Positions 12,606-23,529 of a stretch of DNA of 64,000 bases are shown piece by piece. The stretch spans positions 1-64,000 of the forward strand of contig JAHLKC010000015.1 in assembly GCA_025449115.1 (NCBI GenBank), written 5' to 3'. The stretch comes from Chytridium lagenaria. Lineage: Eukaryota; Chytridiomycota; Chytridiomycetes; Chytridiales; Chytridiaceae. A program made the translations under genes and the position numbers. The notes under the pieces are model-generated. The model was given only the letters and a program-made list of their open reading frames with translations. It was not told the DNA's origin and did no database searches. Numbering within the stretch: position 1 is the stretch's first letter; each line of letters begins with the position of its first letter.

Positions 12606-12862
12606 CCGTGCCTTTTTATTCTTATTTTATAAGGCCATATTTTCTTTTTTTCTTTTTTCTCTCTGTTTTTGACTTTGTCGGTGTTTTAGTTTTTTGAGGT
12701 TTCATAGTGAGTGTTTTATTAATCCCTTCAATTCATTCTCAGTTTGTTACTTCTAATTCGAGCGTCAAATGCCTTTCGTTGTTCTCTCTCCTATCCGATA
12801 TACTTTACTCCCGTTTCTTCTGAAATACAATTTCACGCTACCCTTTCCATTCAATCTCTCGT
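12238..12862 (+). repeat. Direct segmental duplication, copy 1
   Basis: This block matches 16943-17550 along its whole length, covering the 3' half of the small membrane-protein gene and about 250 bases of its downstream flank (including TTATTTTATAAGGCCATATTTTC). The two copies enclose the LRR-SAM gene. Confidence 0.85.
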
Positions 12863-13088
12863 GGCATGATGCATGTATGGGGCAGTATAGCCTAGCTCTC
12901 AAATATATTTCGCTCTCACTCAACCTCCCGTTTTCGATAGCTCGTTGCGCCTTTTATTTTTTCGATAAAGAATTGTAACCAAACATACATTATGCATGGA
13001 CTCGTCAGTGAATCTACACGTTGAGTCAAAATCCTTTTTTCGTTATTACAATCTACAATAAGTAACCTCAACCTTTTGTACAATAAAA
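12606..13088. other. Intergenic between small membrane gene and LRR gene
   Basis: T-rich 3' flank of the upstream gene. No coding signal; the first half belongs to the duplicated block. Confidence 0.4.
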
Positions 13089-16000
13089 GTGGTCCTCATG
13101 CCGATATTCTCCATAACGTATCACCTATTTGACTCTGGCAAACTGAATGTCAATAGGTGCGCGTCAAGGCGACGCGTGAAGAAAATCTGTGTCTGCCCAC
13201 ATAAAGTTTTCTGGGTTCCATCATTTTGTGTTGGAGCACAAAATGATGGAACCGGTTGGTATCACTCACTTTACCATCTTTTATTTTGTGCTCCGTTGCT
13301 GTTGAAAGTCGAAAGGATGTCGTCGAGCAGCGACTGCTCCGTCATGTCATTGGCGTTTCCGTCGCTACGCATAAGTGCGTCGGGATGCTGTGGGAGTTCT
13401 GGAATCCAATGCGATTCAACAGGGCGTATTACTAGACTGTAAGTTTATTATCTGTTCTTCATCCTTCCATAATCGGATGCTCGATGCCAATCTCTGAACC
13501 ATCATGCTCATTAAAGTCTTCATTTGTTGCAGAGATCTTGGTGGTAACCAGCTCGGAGGGACCATACCGTCACAATTGGGCAATCTTAACAATCTTCGAC
13601 AGCTGTAAGTTCATCATCTGTTCATCATCCTTTCGTAATTGGATGCTCGATACCATTTTCTGAACCACCATGCTCATTTGAATCTGCGTTGTTACAGATA
13701 TCTTAACAATAACCAACTGACAGGAGCAATACCGCAAGAACTGGGTAATCTTAGAATTCTTCGAGAGCTGTAAGTTCACCATCTGTTTATCATCCATCCA
13801 TTATTCGGAATCCCGATTAATATTTCTGAACCATCATGCTTATTTGATCTCATTTGTTGCAGAGGTCTTTATAATAACCGACTGACAGAACCCATACCGC
13901 CACAATTGGGGAATCTTAGTAATCTTGAATATCTGTAAGTTCATCATCCATTCTTCATGCTTCCATAATTGGATGCGTTACTCAATTTTGAACCAGCATG
14001 CTCATTAACATCTTCCTTTGTTGCAGAAGTCTTGCTGGTAACCGACTGACAGAACCCATACCGCCACAATTGGGGAATCTCAGTAATCTTGAATATCTGT
14101 AAGTTCACATCTTTTCTTCATCCTTCTACAATTAGATGCGATACTCATTTCTGAACCATCATGCTCATTTACATCTTCCTTCGTTGCAGAGAACTTGACA
14201 GTAACCAACTGTCAGGAGTCATACCGCCAGAATTGGGCAATCTTAGTAATCTTCAAATTCTGTAAGTTCATCACCTGTTCTTCATCCTTTCATAGTCGAT
14301 ACTCAATATGCATTTCTGAACCATCATGCTCATAATCATCTTTTTTTATTGCAGAGCACTTGACAGAAACCAACTGGTAGGACCCATACCGCCACAATTG
14401 GGTAGTCTCAATGATCTTACACAGCTGTAAGTTCATCACCTGTTCTTCATCCTTTCATATTCGATACTCAATTTGCATTTCTGAACCATCACGCTCATAA
14501 TCATCTTCCTTTGTTGCAGACGTCTCAACGATAACCAACTGGAAGGGACTATACCCCCACAACTGGGTAGTCTCAGTAGTCTACGAGAGCTGTAAGTTCA
14601 TTATCTGTTTGTCATCCTTCCATAAGTTGGAATCCCGATTATTATTTCTGAACCATTATGCTTGATGTCGTCTTCGTTAACAAACCTGCAACGAATATTT
14701 CATTTCCAAAAACAGTTACCTCGATAACAATGATCTTTTAGGTGTTGTCCCTGAATATGTTTCAAATCTATCTGTCAAAAGGTATTTCATCATATTTGCT
14801 TTTTCTCCCCCTGTACCATGAAAATGAACTCCCACTTCAATATTGCTTAAATTTAACAGTTGAAAGTTTGAAGTCCTACATTTTTAAAGCTTTACCACCC
14901 CTACCTCACATATTTTTTACAATTGATCCGTCACTAACAGCACTTCGTCCTGACAGAATTCAAGGAAATTGTTTTTCTGATATTCGTAATTCCTCGGCAT
15001 ACAACAAGTGAGCTCCTTTTTACATTTATACCCATGGAATCGCGCTTATAGTGTGCTTCGTATATGCATTAGTATTACCCAGCGAAGCTACGAAGACTGC
15101 CAGCGCAATTCCCCTGCACTTACAACATCAAGCAATTCCCCTGTACTGACAACATCAAGCTCTGTCACCTTAGTCACCCTCCTTTCCACAGACGCTCTCA
15201 TCACCGAAACCTCTAAAGCAGTCTCCACCAGTCTCACACCTTCGGACTCTGCCGCACCAGTGACCTCCATATCACCAGACACTTCATTAGCCTCCACCTC
15301 CAATGTGTATCTCCTGGTCTAATCACAGGCGTCGTTCTTGGAATAATCGTCATTCTTGGAGCCATTGCCGTCACTTTCCATATGCGCCGCCGCCGCTGTC
15401 GTCACAGCACCGATGTTTCCACAAAGTTACCTATTTCCGAGAGTGACCCCACTCCAAGCTCGTCAAACCATCCTCCAGCTGTTCCCCCCAAGATTCATGA
15501 CATGGTGGCCACTGTTACTCGTCCTTCTTTGCCAATCCCGACTCTCCAATTAGAACCGCTCCCCCCACCTGACGACCCTCGCAACTCGAAATCTACCTTT
15601 TTTTCCGGATTGAACGCGATCCCAACGGGCAGCTCCTCACGCATTGATAAGGATTACGATGTGATCCCAGCAGTGACAGATGTGCTAAACGAAAAGGCGG
15701 AGGAATTAACGCATTTGGGTTCTGTGACTCTTGATCGGGCGCAAGGTTCGTCTCGTTACAATAAAGCGAACGAGGCTAGGATGGATCGCGTGATTGCTCC
15801 AGCTCGTGGATCGAGTATGATGGTTATGACGTCTGGGACAGGGCAGAGGTCGAGGAATTACGTCGCATCATGGTCTTGTGAGGATGTTGAAAATTGGTTG
15901 TCTGAGAATGGGTTCGCGCTAGTTGTGCTTGAAAAGTTTAAATGTATGAAAGTCCAAATATTTTCTTTGATATTATTTAATATTAATTTTTCTAATGGTT

Positions 16001-16207
16001 TTTTCGGCAGCCCATCAAATTGACGGATATCAACTTCTTCTGCTTTCGTCGAATCGACTTGTTGAGATGGGAATTACTGTGGAAACTATGCGAGATAATC
16101 TTCTTTACGCTGTTGAGCGACTACGAGTTCCCATGTCGCCTGGTATTGGAGTTTCAACCGCAGGAAGTATGACGTTTGCGAACGACGCCCCGCCGCAGTA
16201 TACGTGA
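13089..16207 (+). CDS. LRR receptor-like protein with TM and SAM domain (gene 1)
   Basis: Single-pass receptor-like protein. The first exon (to 13438) ends in an N-terminal LRR cap, SDCSVMSLAFPSL..CCG..GIQCDSTGRITRL; a hydrophobic stretch (LYHLLFCAPLLL) precedes it and may be the signal peptide, so 13089 rather than 13317 is kept as a tentative start. Seven LRR exons follow at 13533-13604, 13698-13769, 13863-13934, 14027-14098, 14190-14261, 14355-14426 and 14520-14591, each 72 bases, one 24-residue repeat of plant-type consensus (NxLxGxIPxxLGNLxxL), joined by phase-2 introns. 14716-14781 is a partial eighth. Exons 14957-15007 and 15088 onward give a Cys-containing cap and Ser/Thr-rich stalk. 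The membrane span (GVVLGIIVILGAIAVTF) at about 15330-15380 is one frame away from the stalk. The cytoplasmic part ends in a SAM domain (WSCEDVENWLSENGF, then 16011-16207 HQIDGYQLLLL). Ligand and partner are unknown; SAM domains usually self-associate. Confidence 0.85.
13439..14591 (+). repeat. 165-base tandem array of LRR exon plus intron
   Basis: Exon starts are spaced 165, 165, 164, 163, 165 and 165 bases. Introns are 91-94 bases long and share sequence: GTAAGTTCATC.. at the 5' end, then TTCATCCTT.., then TTTCTGAACCATCATGCTCAT and TTTGTTGCAG at the 3' end. The repeat unit is therefore a DNA cassette of one exon and one intron rather than an exon-only repeat. Confidence 0.92.
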
Positions 16208-16931
16208 AAGTTTTCGTTGTTTATATTTTGTCGTCTTGGTGTAGAACTTTAGATAGCGATGTTACGGTTTCGTCTTTGATTTTGATTTGCTTTTTCCTCA
16301 TGAGCCTGCTATCACTATCATTTTATATTCTTGATATTTTCCTTCCTTACAATTTGTTTTTGTTTTAGAGCCTTCCTTCTTTTACTTCCAAACTTCATTA
16401 TTGCTGTCACAGCTCCGATTGGGCTATTTTTGCTTCACCACGTTTTCGTTTGGCTCTTTATTTCAGTTTAAATCGCGCTCTTAGTGCCTCCGCTTTCAAT
16501 ACTTTTTGTTGAATGCTCTTATTGTTATCTTACCAATCTCCTTTAAGCGGCCTCTTTGTATCATGAGATCACGCAACAGTAAAATTGTGTCGTTTAAAAT
16601 ACACTTTATTTGTTTCATTATTGAATTTACTGATTCTTCCGCGGCTCTCGAACCAAACAGTATGGCGGTTTTATTTGCGTTAGGAATGAGACTTCTTCGC
16701 TTTTGCGGCGACTCTTTGCTGACGTTGCGTTGCAATGCCGTGTTTTCACTCTCATGCACGCTCTCCGCGTCAATGACCTTTGACACCACCAATATAACTT
16801 ATAGTTGCTCAGTCCTCAACTTTCCTCTGAGTTCAATTAAGTGTATTTTCTTTCATAGGGTTGAATATTGTGCTGTAAGTTTCACATGATCAAGTTTTTT
16901 TGGGGATCCCTATTAATCAAAACTTCTGTAA
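16208..16931. other. Intergenic downstream of LRR gene 1
   Basis: T-rich 3' flank. An open frame at 16506-16889 on the plus strand has no recognisable features and is probably chance. Confidence 0.4.
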
Positions 16932-17299
16932 ATGCGAAGATCCAATGACCAAACATACAGACAAAGAAACATCAGACCCTCTCTACTAACCTCCAACCCT
17001 TCTCACCTTCCACGTCCTTCTATTTTCTCTCTTCCCTCTCAACCTCGCACTGCCGGACGCATGGGTAACGTCTACTTAAACAGAGGATCTCTTCCCTACC
17101 CTGCTTCCAATGCGGGAACATTTGGGAGAGGAAAAGCCTTTCGTTCCATGCAACGTGGAACCTTCCTTACCCTGTTGTCAACACTCAGAAAGAGGCGAAT
17201 CAACGATGGTGTCTTTTTTTGATCACGTTGGGGATCATTCTCTTGGTCGTTGGTGGGGTAATGGGACCCGTTCTCGCGTTAGTCATTTTCAAGAAATGA
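16932..17299 (+). CDS. Small membrane-anchored protein (copy 2, 5'-truncated)
   Basis: Second copy of the gene at 11865-12605. From 16932 (MRRSNDQTYRQR) it reads without interruption through RMGNVYLNRGSLPYPASNAG and TFLTLLSTLRKRRINDGV to 17220, where a T run breaks frame just before the membrane anchor (ITLGIILLVVGGVMGPVLAL, ending at 17299). Copy 1 breaks at the same T run, and one more T would restore both, so the break is either an old shared change or a repeated miscall. The Pro-rich N-terminal part of copy 1 is missing. Function unknown. Confidence 0.5.
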
Positions 17300-17550
17300 C
17301 CGTCCTTTTCCTTTTCTTATTTTATAAGGCCATATTTTCTTTTTTCTTTTTTCTCTCTGTTTTTGACTTTGTCGGTGTTTTAGTTTTTTGAGGTTTCATA
17401 GTGAGTGTTTTATTCATCCCTTCAATTCGTTCTCAGTTTGTTACTTCTAATTCGAGCGTCAAATGCCTTTTGTTGTTCTTTCTCCTATCCGATACACTTT
17501 ACCGTTTCTTCCGAAATACAAATTAACCCTACCCTTTCCATTTAGTCTCA
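16943..17550 (+). repeat. Direct segmental duplication, copy 2
   Basis: Matches 12238-12862. It ends at CCTACCCTTTCCATT, after which an inverted fragment of LRR gene 1 begins. Confidence 0.85.
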
Positions 17551-17745
17551 CAACATCGTCGCACTAATGCGCAATGACGGAAACGCAGATGACACGACGG
17601 AGCAGTCGCTGCTTGACAGACAAAAACAAGGGTTAGTGAGTGATACCAACCAGTAAAAAAAAGAAAAATAAAGAAATAAATTTTATAAACGTAGACACAG
17701 ACTTTCTTGACGCGTCGCCTTGACGCGCACTCAGTGAGACTATCG
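17540..17745 (-). pseudogene. Inverted fragment of LRR gene 1 first exon
   Basis: On the minus strand this matches 13142-13380: both contain CGCGTCAAGGCGACGCGT, GGTTGGTATCACTCAC and the coding stretch for SDCSV..AFPSLRIS. The LRRs themselves are absent and the frame is broken. It is a relic of the LRR N-cap, fused to the end of the direct duplication. Confidence 0.75.
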
Positions 17746-17750
17746 CTTTT

Positions 17751-18129
17751 CATAAATTAAGTTAAGAGTTTCGTAGAGCTCTGGCGTGAAGATTGTTTAT
17801 GCAAAAATAAAATGGACAGGGTTTGCTGGTTGTGCTTAAAAAATCGAAAAAAGGATTTGGACTCAACGGCTAAGACATATTATGAAAACATCATGGGAGT
17901 GTTAACGCATTTTATTCATAGGGTAACAACAAGAATCATTAGGGGGTATCAAAATTAGACAACATTAGAGGAAGCAGGGTTTCATAGGGAAATCACTGTG
18001 AGTTTCAACGCAAATGCAATGATCAGATAGAATACGAATTTGTGAATATGTGAAAGAAATAAGGAAGCGAAGCGAAGTGAGCTCGAATGTTGAGAGAATC
18101 GATAAGTAAAATTAATATGTCAGGTTTTG
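17751..18129. other. Intergenic, no gene seen
   Basis: AT-rich sequence without a usable frame; its right end holds the 3' flank of the minus-strand transferase gene. Confidence 0.4.
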
Positions 18130-19776
18130 TCATAAGACGCATTTCCCATTTTTAATTTTCCACATGCCCAGTTCCTCGAAAATCCATGTCTTGTTATCGG
18201 TGAAAACCCATATTCGGTTATCTGGCTTGTCCGCTTAAAAAAGGAAAGGAAAAAACAAACAAACGCGAAAAGGTTAGATCAGGAAAAGAAACGATATTGA
18301 CGAAGTGAATGACTTAAAAACCTTGAAAAACAAGAAGAAATTGTAGGAATAAGAGTTAGCTGTTACCATCCTTCCAGTAGTTCGGATGAAACATAACTTC
18401 CTTCTCTCCTCTCTCCTTAAGCTCATTGGTATATTTTTCCCATCCTTCCCCACGCTGCCCCGGTGGTGCCCATTGTGGCATCGCATTTGCATACGCAAGC
18501 TGACTTAGAATTCGTACACGTATCGGATCAAAATTGCTATCGACATTTGTCTGATTAAGAGGCTTTCTTAACTTGATGCCTGCGGGCAGAGGGTCGATCA
18601 TAACGGAAGGGATATGGTAGTTGAGAATATCATCCAGACCCCATTGATCATTGCCTCCAGATTCGAGAAGTGCGCTGTATAGGCGAGAAGTGCGAGGATT
18701 GGAACGAACAAAAAAAAAAACCTCCGCAGATCTTCGGGATGTGAGGTTGGCCTTCGTATGGATCTTGAAGAAGGTGGTATGGTTTTCGAGCGTCTGTACT
18801 GTAAACCTGAAAATGATAACTTTGAAATTAAAACAAGAAAAATATAGTGTGCAATAAAGTAGGAGTGACGTACAATATCAGGATAATCGCTTAAAAACTT
18901 ATTTTCAGGTTCCGATTTGAACCAGCCGAAATTTGAGGCCACTTTGTATCTATTTTCTGGGTTGGGAACACCATATGGAAGGTTCAGATCTTCGAAGGGA
19001 TTTGACAAATAGAATGTGTCGGCGTCAGAGAAAAGCATGTTGATACCAATGCTATCAAGAAGACGCGTAAAAAACTGTGAATTTTAATTTAATACAGATA
19101 CAAAAATGTACTGAGGGGATGGAAGAAGTGGGGGAGGGGGATAAGTAAAAGAAAAAATACGCACGCTTTTCCGTAAGTTCATCATGCTTAAATACTTGTG
19201 CTGGTCAATTGTTCCGGACGCGAACACAGGTTCAGCGGTGGAGTCTGGCTCAAAGTACACCCCCAACGGCGATTTCCACGCCTTCATGGTTTCTCTTAGA
19301 CTCTGTTCATTCCTCCCTGTCCAGTCAAAAAATGATCCATCTAAAATCTCCTTCCTCCAATTCAATATCTCTGCGACAAGACCCTCGTCCAATGCCCAAA
19401 TGACAACATGGTCCAGCAGGTCTGGGGCTACATTCAGTAATGAGCAGATCATATTTTTGACCATTGGAACACTGGCAGTGTTGGCAGAGGTGATGAATAC
19501 TGTCTGATAGTGGTTCAAGCGTGACTGCCACCACCAGCGCTCCGTAGCAAATAGACTGGAGTCGGTTCTATTGAAAAAGGGCGAAAGGGATGATGGCTCT
19601 TCTGATGGATTGTTGATAAGGATCCTTTGAAACTGTCCGGATGGCTGCAGTTTTTCCTCATCTCCAACATCATACATTCCTAAAGTATTTGAAATGTTGT
19701 TCATACTTAAGAATATGATAAAAATGATGATGCTAGATATGGCCATCATGATGCCCATCGCGCTTCTCGCCAGCAT
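18130..19776 (-). CDS. Type II membrane nucleotide-diphospho-sugar transferase
   Basis: Four exons read cleanly: 19776-19165, 19074-18874, 18793-18367 and 18233-18130. The N-terminus has a short cytoplasmic part and a signal anchor (ISSIIIFIIFLSM), so it should sit in the Golgi or ER with a lumenal catalytic domain. The domain fits the nucleotide-diphospho-sugar transferase fold (PF03407 type): HYQTVFITSANTASVPMVKN at the start, QHKYLSMMNLRK, the DxD metal and nucleotide site in MLFSDADTFYLSNPFED, and the late VFFFVRSNP..LLESGGNDQWGLDDILN block. The C-terminal exon gives NRIWVFTDNKTWIF. Donor sugar and acceptor cannot be read from the sequence. All splice phases agree, so this is one of the undamaged genes. 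Confidence 0.82.
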
Positions 19777-20711
19777 GCTTGCTTTGATGTAGGTATACGA
19801 TATAGGTAAGTGATGTATCTCGAGTATCGCTAATCCGTAGGTAAGAAGGAAGGATGGGGGCTAACACTTTTTTTAGAACTTTCTTTTTGCAATTTCTGTC
19901 TTTGTGCACCCAGTCTAGAATAATTGCAACCCAAAATGACTTTTCTTTATTTATTACTTGTATCCCTCGTTTCAAACAGCCCGCCTCCGTCGCTCGCCGT
20001 TGTTCAAGGCCGTTATTACGTCTCCCCCGCGCACATTACTACTATATGACTCCAACATGGCTATTCATTCTTGCTTTTAGCAATACAACCTGATGAGTGT
20101 CATTCAATTACAGATATGCCCATCTTTCTAATATCCATCCAACCTGCCCTTCTATTTCCAGCTAGCCGTAAAACAGCCTCCTCTAAATGCTAGGGAGAAC
20201 GCTTTGAACAATGAACGACCACTTAGTCTACAGCTGTTCTTTCTTCGTCACTTTCTTCGTCACAAAGCATTCTGTCCACCATAAATGGCTCCCATGAAAT
20301 AATGCAGCATTCTGATGTTGTCGAGGTTATCCTCTATTTCTTCTATGAAGAACTCACCAGGGTTGACAATAGACGTTCAGCATCCTGACGATTCCATGGT
20401 GCTCATAGGGGTTTAAACTTTCATTGACCAACGGCTAATGGACAAGGGGCTGAAGGGGAGGGGCAGTTGTGGCCATGCAGGGTGAACAGTTGCCTCCACT
20501 ACACAAATTAATCCTTATCAACAGTAAACAATTATGATATAATCACCTTTGTTCTGCTCTTTGAGCCTCTCTTTGAGGGGGGACACAAACTGGGTTTTTG
20601 AGGACCACTCATTATTTTATTTAATATATGATGACGGTTTTTTTTTTTTTTTTTTTTTTTTTTGTCTTCTTCATCGCCACCACCACCATCACTAGCACCT
20701 CATCCCTTACA
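19777..20711. other. Divergent promoter region between glycosyltransferase genes
   Basis: Shared upstream region of the minus-strand transferase and the plus-strand gene at 20712. It includes a 20-base T run near 20638-20662, directly upstream of the latter. No additional gene seen. Confidence 0.45.
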
Positions 20712-22114
20712 ATGTCGTCAGTACTATCAGCTATCACTTCTACGCCGAGGCTCACCATCCTCCTGGCAGTCTCCCTCATTGTCGCCCTCCACATCTTCTA
20801 CATCCAATCAAGCTTGTGGGCATCTCCGCAACAACAAGCACTACAACAACAAGAGCCTTCTCTCCTTTATCCCTCAACCACTACATCTCAAAAGGCCGTC
20901 CCATCCGTCGCATCCGTTCCATCCCTTGGCCACGTTCGTCCTCGAATCGTCGTCTCCCTTTCAACTTTTGGCCACAGATCTTCAAAAATTCATAACACCA
21001 TAAAGACCATCTACAACCAGTCACGAAGACCCGATGCCATGTACCTCCACATTCCGGAAAAGATTGAGAGAATCCAGGCGGGTGCAGCGGATGCCACTAT
21101 TGTTAATGAATTGGTCGCTGAGTATGATGGCTGGTTGATTGTAACCCATCCAAAGATTACGGACCAAGGTGATTGATAATTTTTTTTTCATGGTTTAAAA
21201 TCGATGGACTGAACGTATATATAGCACCAAACTTCTCGGCTCTCTCCTCGTCGAAAAAGATCCCGAAACCATCATCATCACAGGTATACACCCAAACTCA
21301 AACACCTACGCACACCTCATCATCATTTTCCCCAGAACTCCCCTCTTTATCAAAACCACTCCTTTTCCTGAATGAAGAATTTACCCTTTTTTTTTCCTAG
21401 TTGACGACGACACCTCCTACCACCCCAACGTCGTCAAGTCCTTGTAGGCGCCATCGAGCTTCACTCTGACGCCATCCCTTGCTTTATCTGCGAATATTGG
21501 TTTGAAGGACACGCAGAGTATCTTAGGAAGGAAGACTTTTGTGATGGATGGGGAACGCATTTGCTGGCATGGCATATCGGTCGGATATTTTGAGGAGAAT
21601 GTTTTCAATTATACAGGGGTGCCTGATGGATGTAAATTGTAAGATTTTTGATTTTCTTTTCAATTTTTTATCTTTCCATTTACTATTTTTTTTCTATTAT
21701 ACTTTTTTGGACGATTTCATTATTCATTTATTCTATTGCTTTTCGATACTTGCTTTATTTTTTCTGAATATTCTGTATTATATAATTATTTCTGTTTGAC
21801 CTTCACTGTATTTCTTTTCCCTCTTCTTTTCGTTTTCCCTTTTTTCCTTCTTTCCCAAACCTAACGCTTTCATCTCCATTCGCGTATTCCTATCTGACTT
21901 TCTTGCCTGCCTCACCACCTCTCATAGACACGACGACGTCTACCTTTCAGGCGTAGCACGTCGACTCGGCTTCAGGCCATACGTCATTTACCCCGGTTTT
22001 GAACCTATCACCGGCACCCAGGGCCACTCAAACTTAAGCATTAACGCTGTTCCTAATACGGAGGCTGGATATCGGAACCCGTGTATTGAGTATTTCAACT
22101 ATTTTAAAGGATGA
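20712..22114 (+). pseudogene. DYGP/DDD-type glycosyltransferase, tandem copy 1 (frame-disrupted)
   Basis: Putative Golgi-type glycosyltransferase. Exons match copy 2: 20712-21168, 21225-21283, 21401-21638 and 21928-22114. It begins with a signal anchor (LTILLAVSLIVALHIFYIQS) and the RPRIVVSLSTFGHR block. Relative to copy 2 it lacks single bases in several short runs: the A run near 21153 (CCAAAG versus CCAAAAG), the A run near 21438 (CAAGTCC versus CAAAGTCC) and the G run near 21550 (GGGG versus GGGGG), and it differs by a base near 21583. These shift the frame, so as written it cannot give a full enzyme. The last exon keeps HDDVYLSG. It is a damaged gene or carries consensus errors. Confidence 0.75.
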
Positions 22115-23529
22115 GAAAGATTCTTATACGACGTTTATTGAACGGAAAATTTATTGGGATCATACCAGAGTTTGATGTGGAGTTGGGTGGGAGGGCGTGT
22201 GGTAGGCAGGGGTTTGGGGTTGAAATATGGGGCTTTCATGTTTTCATATATATTTGTTTTCCTCTTTGCACTTTTTTGAAGTTTTGAGTTCGTTAGCATG
22301 CAAAAAAAATGAATTTAATCTCATTCATAAGCAACCATTTTAATAAATCCGTTTTACTGCATTACGTATTCTCTGTTACGGCGAGAAACTATATTTAACC
22401 ACCATCACCATCAGCCATAGTCATTAAATTTTCAAAACCCACTACAGGTTTACAATTACTAGAGTACACCTTTTCAAAATGTTTAAAGAGCATCCGTCAC
22501 AACGCAAAGCTCCTGCATCTAATTGGTGCAATGGACGTAGAGTGAATTTACGGGGGCAAGTGACAGCAATATTGCCATGATGCGTGCATAGAGTATAAAC
22601 ATCAGCAAAATGAAAAATTGTATGTATGGTTTAATTAATGTTCAAGTGATGGTTGTTTTGGCGTCGGCGCGTTGGCGTCGGATGCCACAACCCAGAGTCA
22701 ACTTTGTGTCACCCTCCATTGAACAGGGCAAAACCATTGTGAATTCAGTACCTTTTTCTGAGCTGAGCTGGCGAGGGGCAATGGACTTTGGGCGTTTCTT
22801 TATTCGAACAATTAATACAAGCGAGTTATAAATATTCTTGAGTTCGGGTGCTCGTATAATGAATTTCGCAGTAACTTTTTGAACTATTTCAAATCACACG
22901 TGGATGGAAAAACAAGAGGACGGTGTGGTGGGAACTTTGAAAGAGGAAAGACGAGGTGAAAGAGAGGGGTTGGATGGCGGGGAAACGATGAACAGAGGCT
23001 GTGCGCAAGGAGTACACTATTGCAGAGAACGAAATAGATGAATAGTCGCTGGACCCTAACCCTTCAACGGTGTTTCGTGTTGTTGCCCTCAACTTTCTTG
23101 TTATTCATATATTTACATATTTATTTTTTCTTGGCTCCCCTTCTACAAATGTTGTCCAAATTCAAGCCCGTTCGAATCCCCATGCTGACATTATTTTCTA
23201 TTATGTATTTACCAATACATCACAACCATCTGGACAGATGCTACTGGGTGTAAGGCATACGTAAAGCCCCCTTCTATAAGGGAGATGAGTTCCAATTTCC
23301 CTTACATTGGGTTAAGATATCTACTCGAGATATTTATTTACTACATATTTAACCCCAATATTCATTAGCACAAGTTTGAACATACTTGACCATCTCCATC
23401 ACCTCTTCTTTCTGCTTCTTTTTCCTTGTTCATTCATCATCATTATCGTCATCATCATCTGCATTGATACCTCCACACATTGATACCTCCACACACCCAC
23501 CCCACCCATCGGCACCTCATCCTTCTGTA
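22115..23529. other. Intergenic between the tandem glycosyltransferases
   Basis: Short unconvincing frames only (for example 22610-22831). The part just before 23530 encodes low-complexity Ser and His codons and is probably leader. Confidence 0.4.

Noticed and set aside
15304..15328. A 24-base intron joining stalk and membrane span in LRR gene 1
   Set aside because: Too short for a spliceosomal intron, and joining the flanks still leaves the wrong frame; a one-base slip explains it better.
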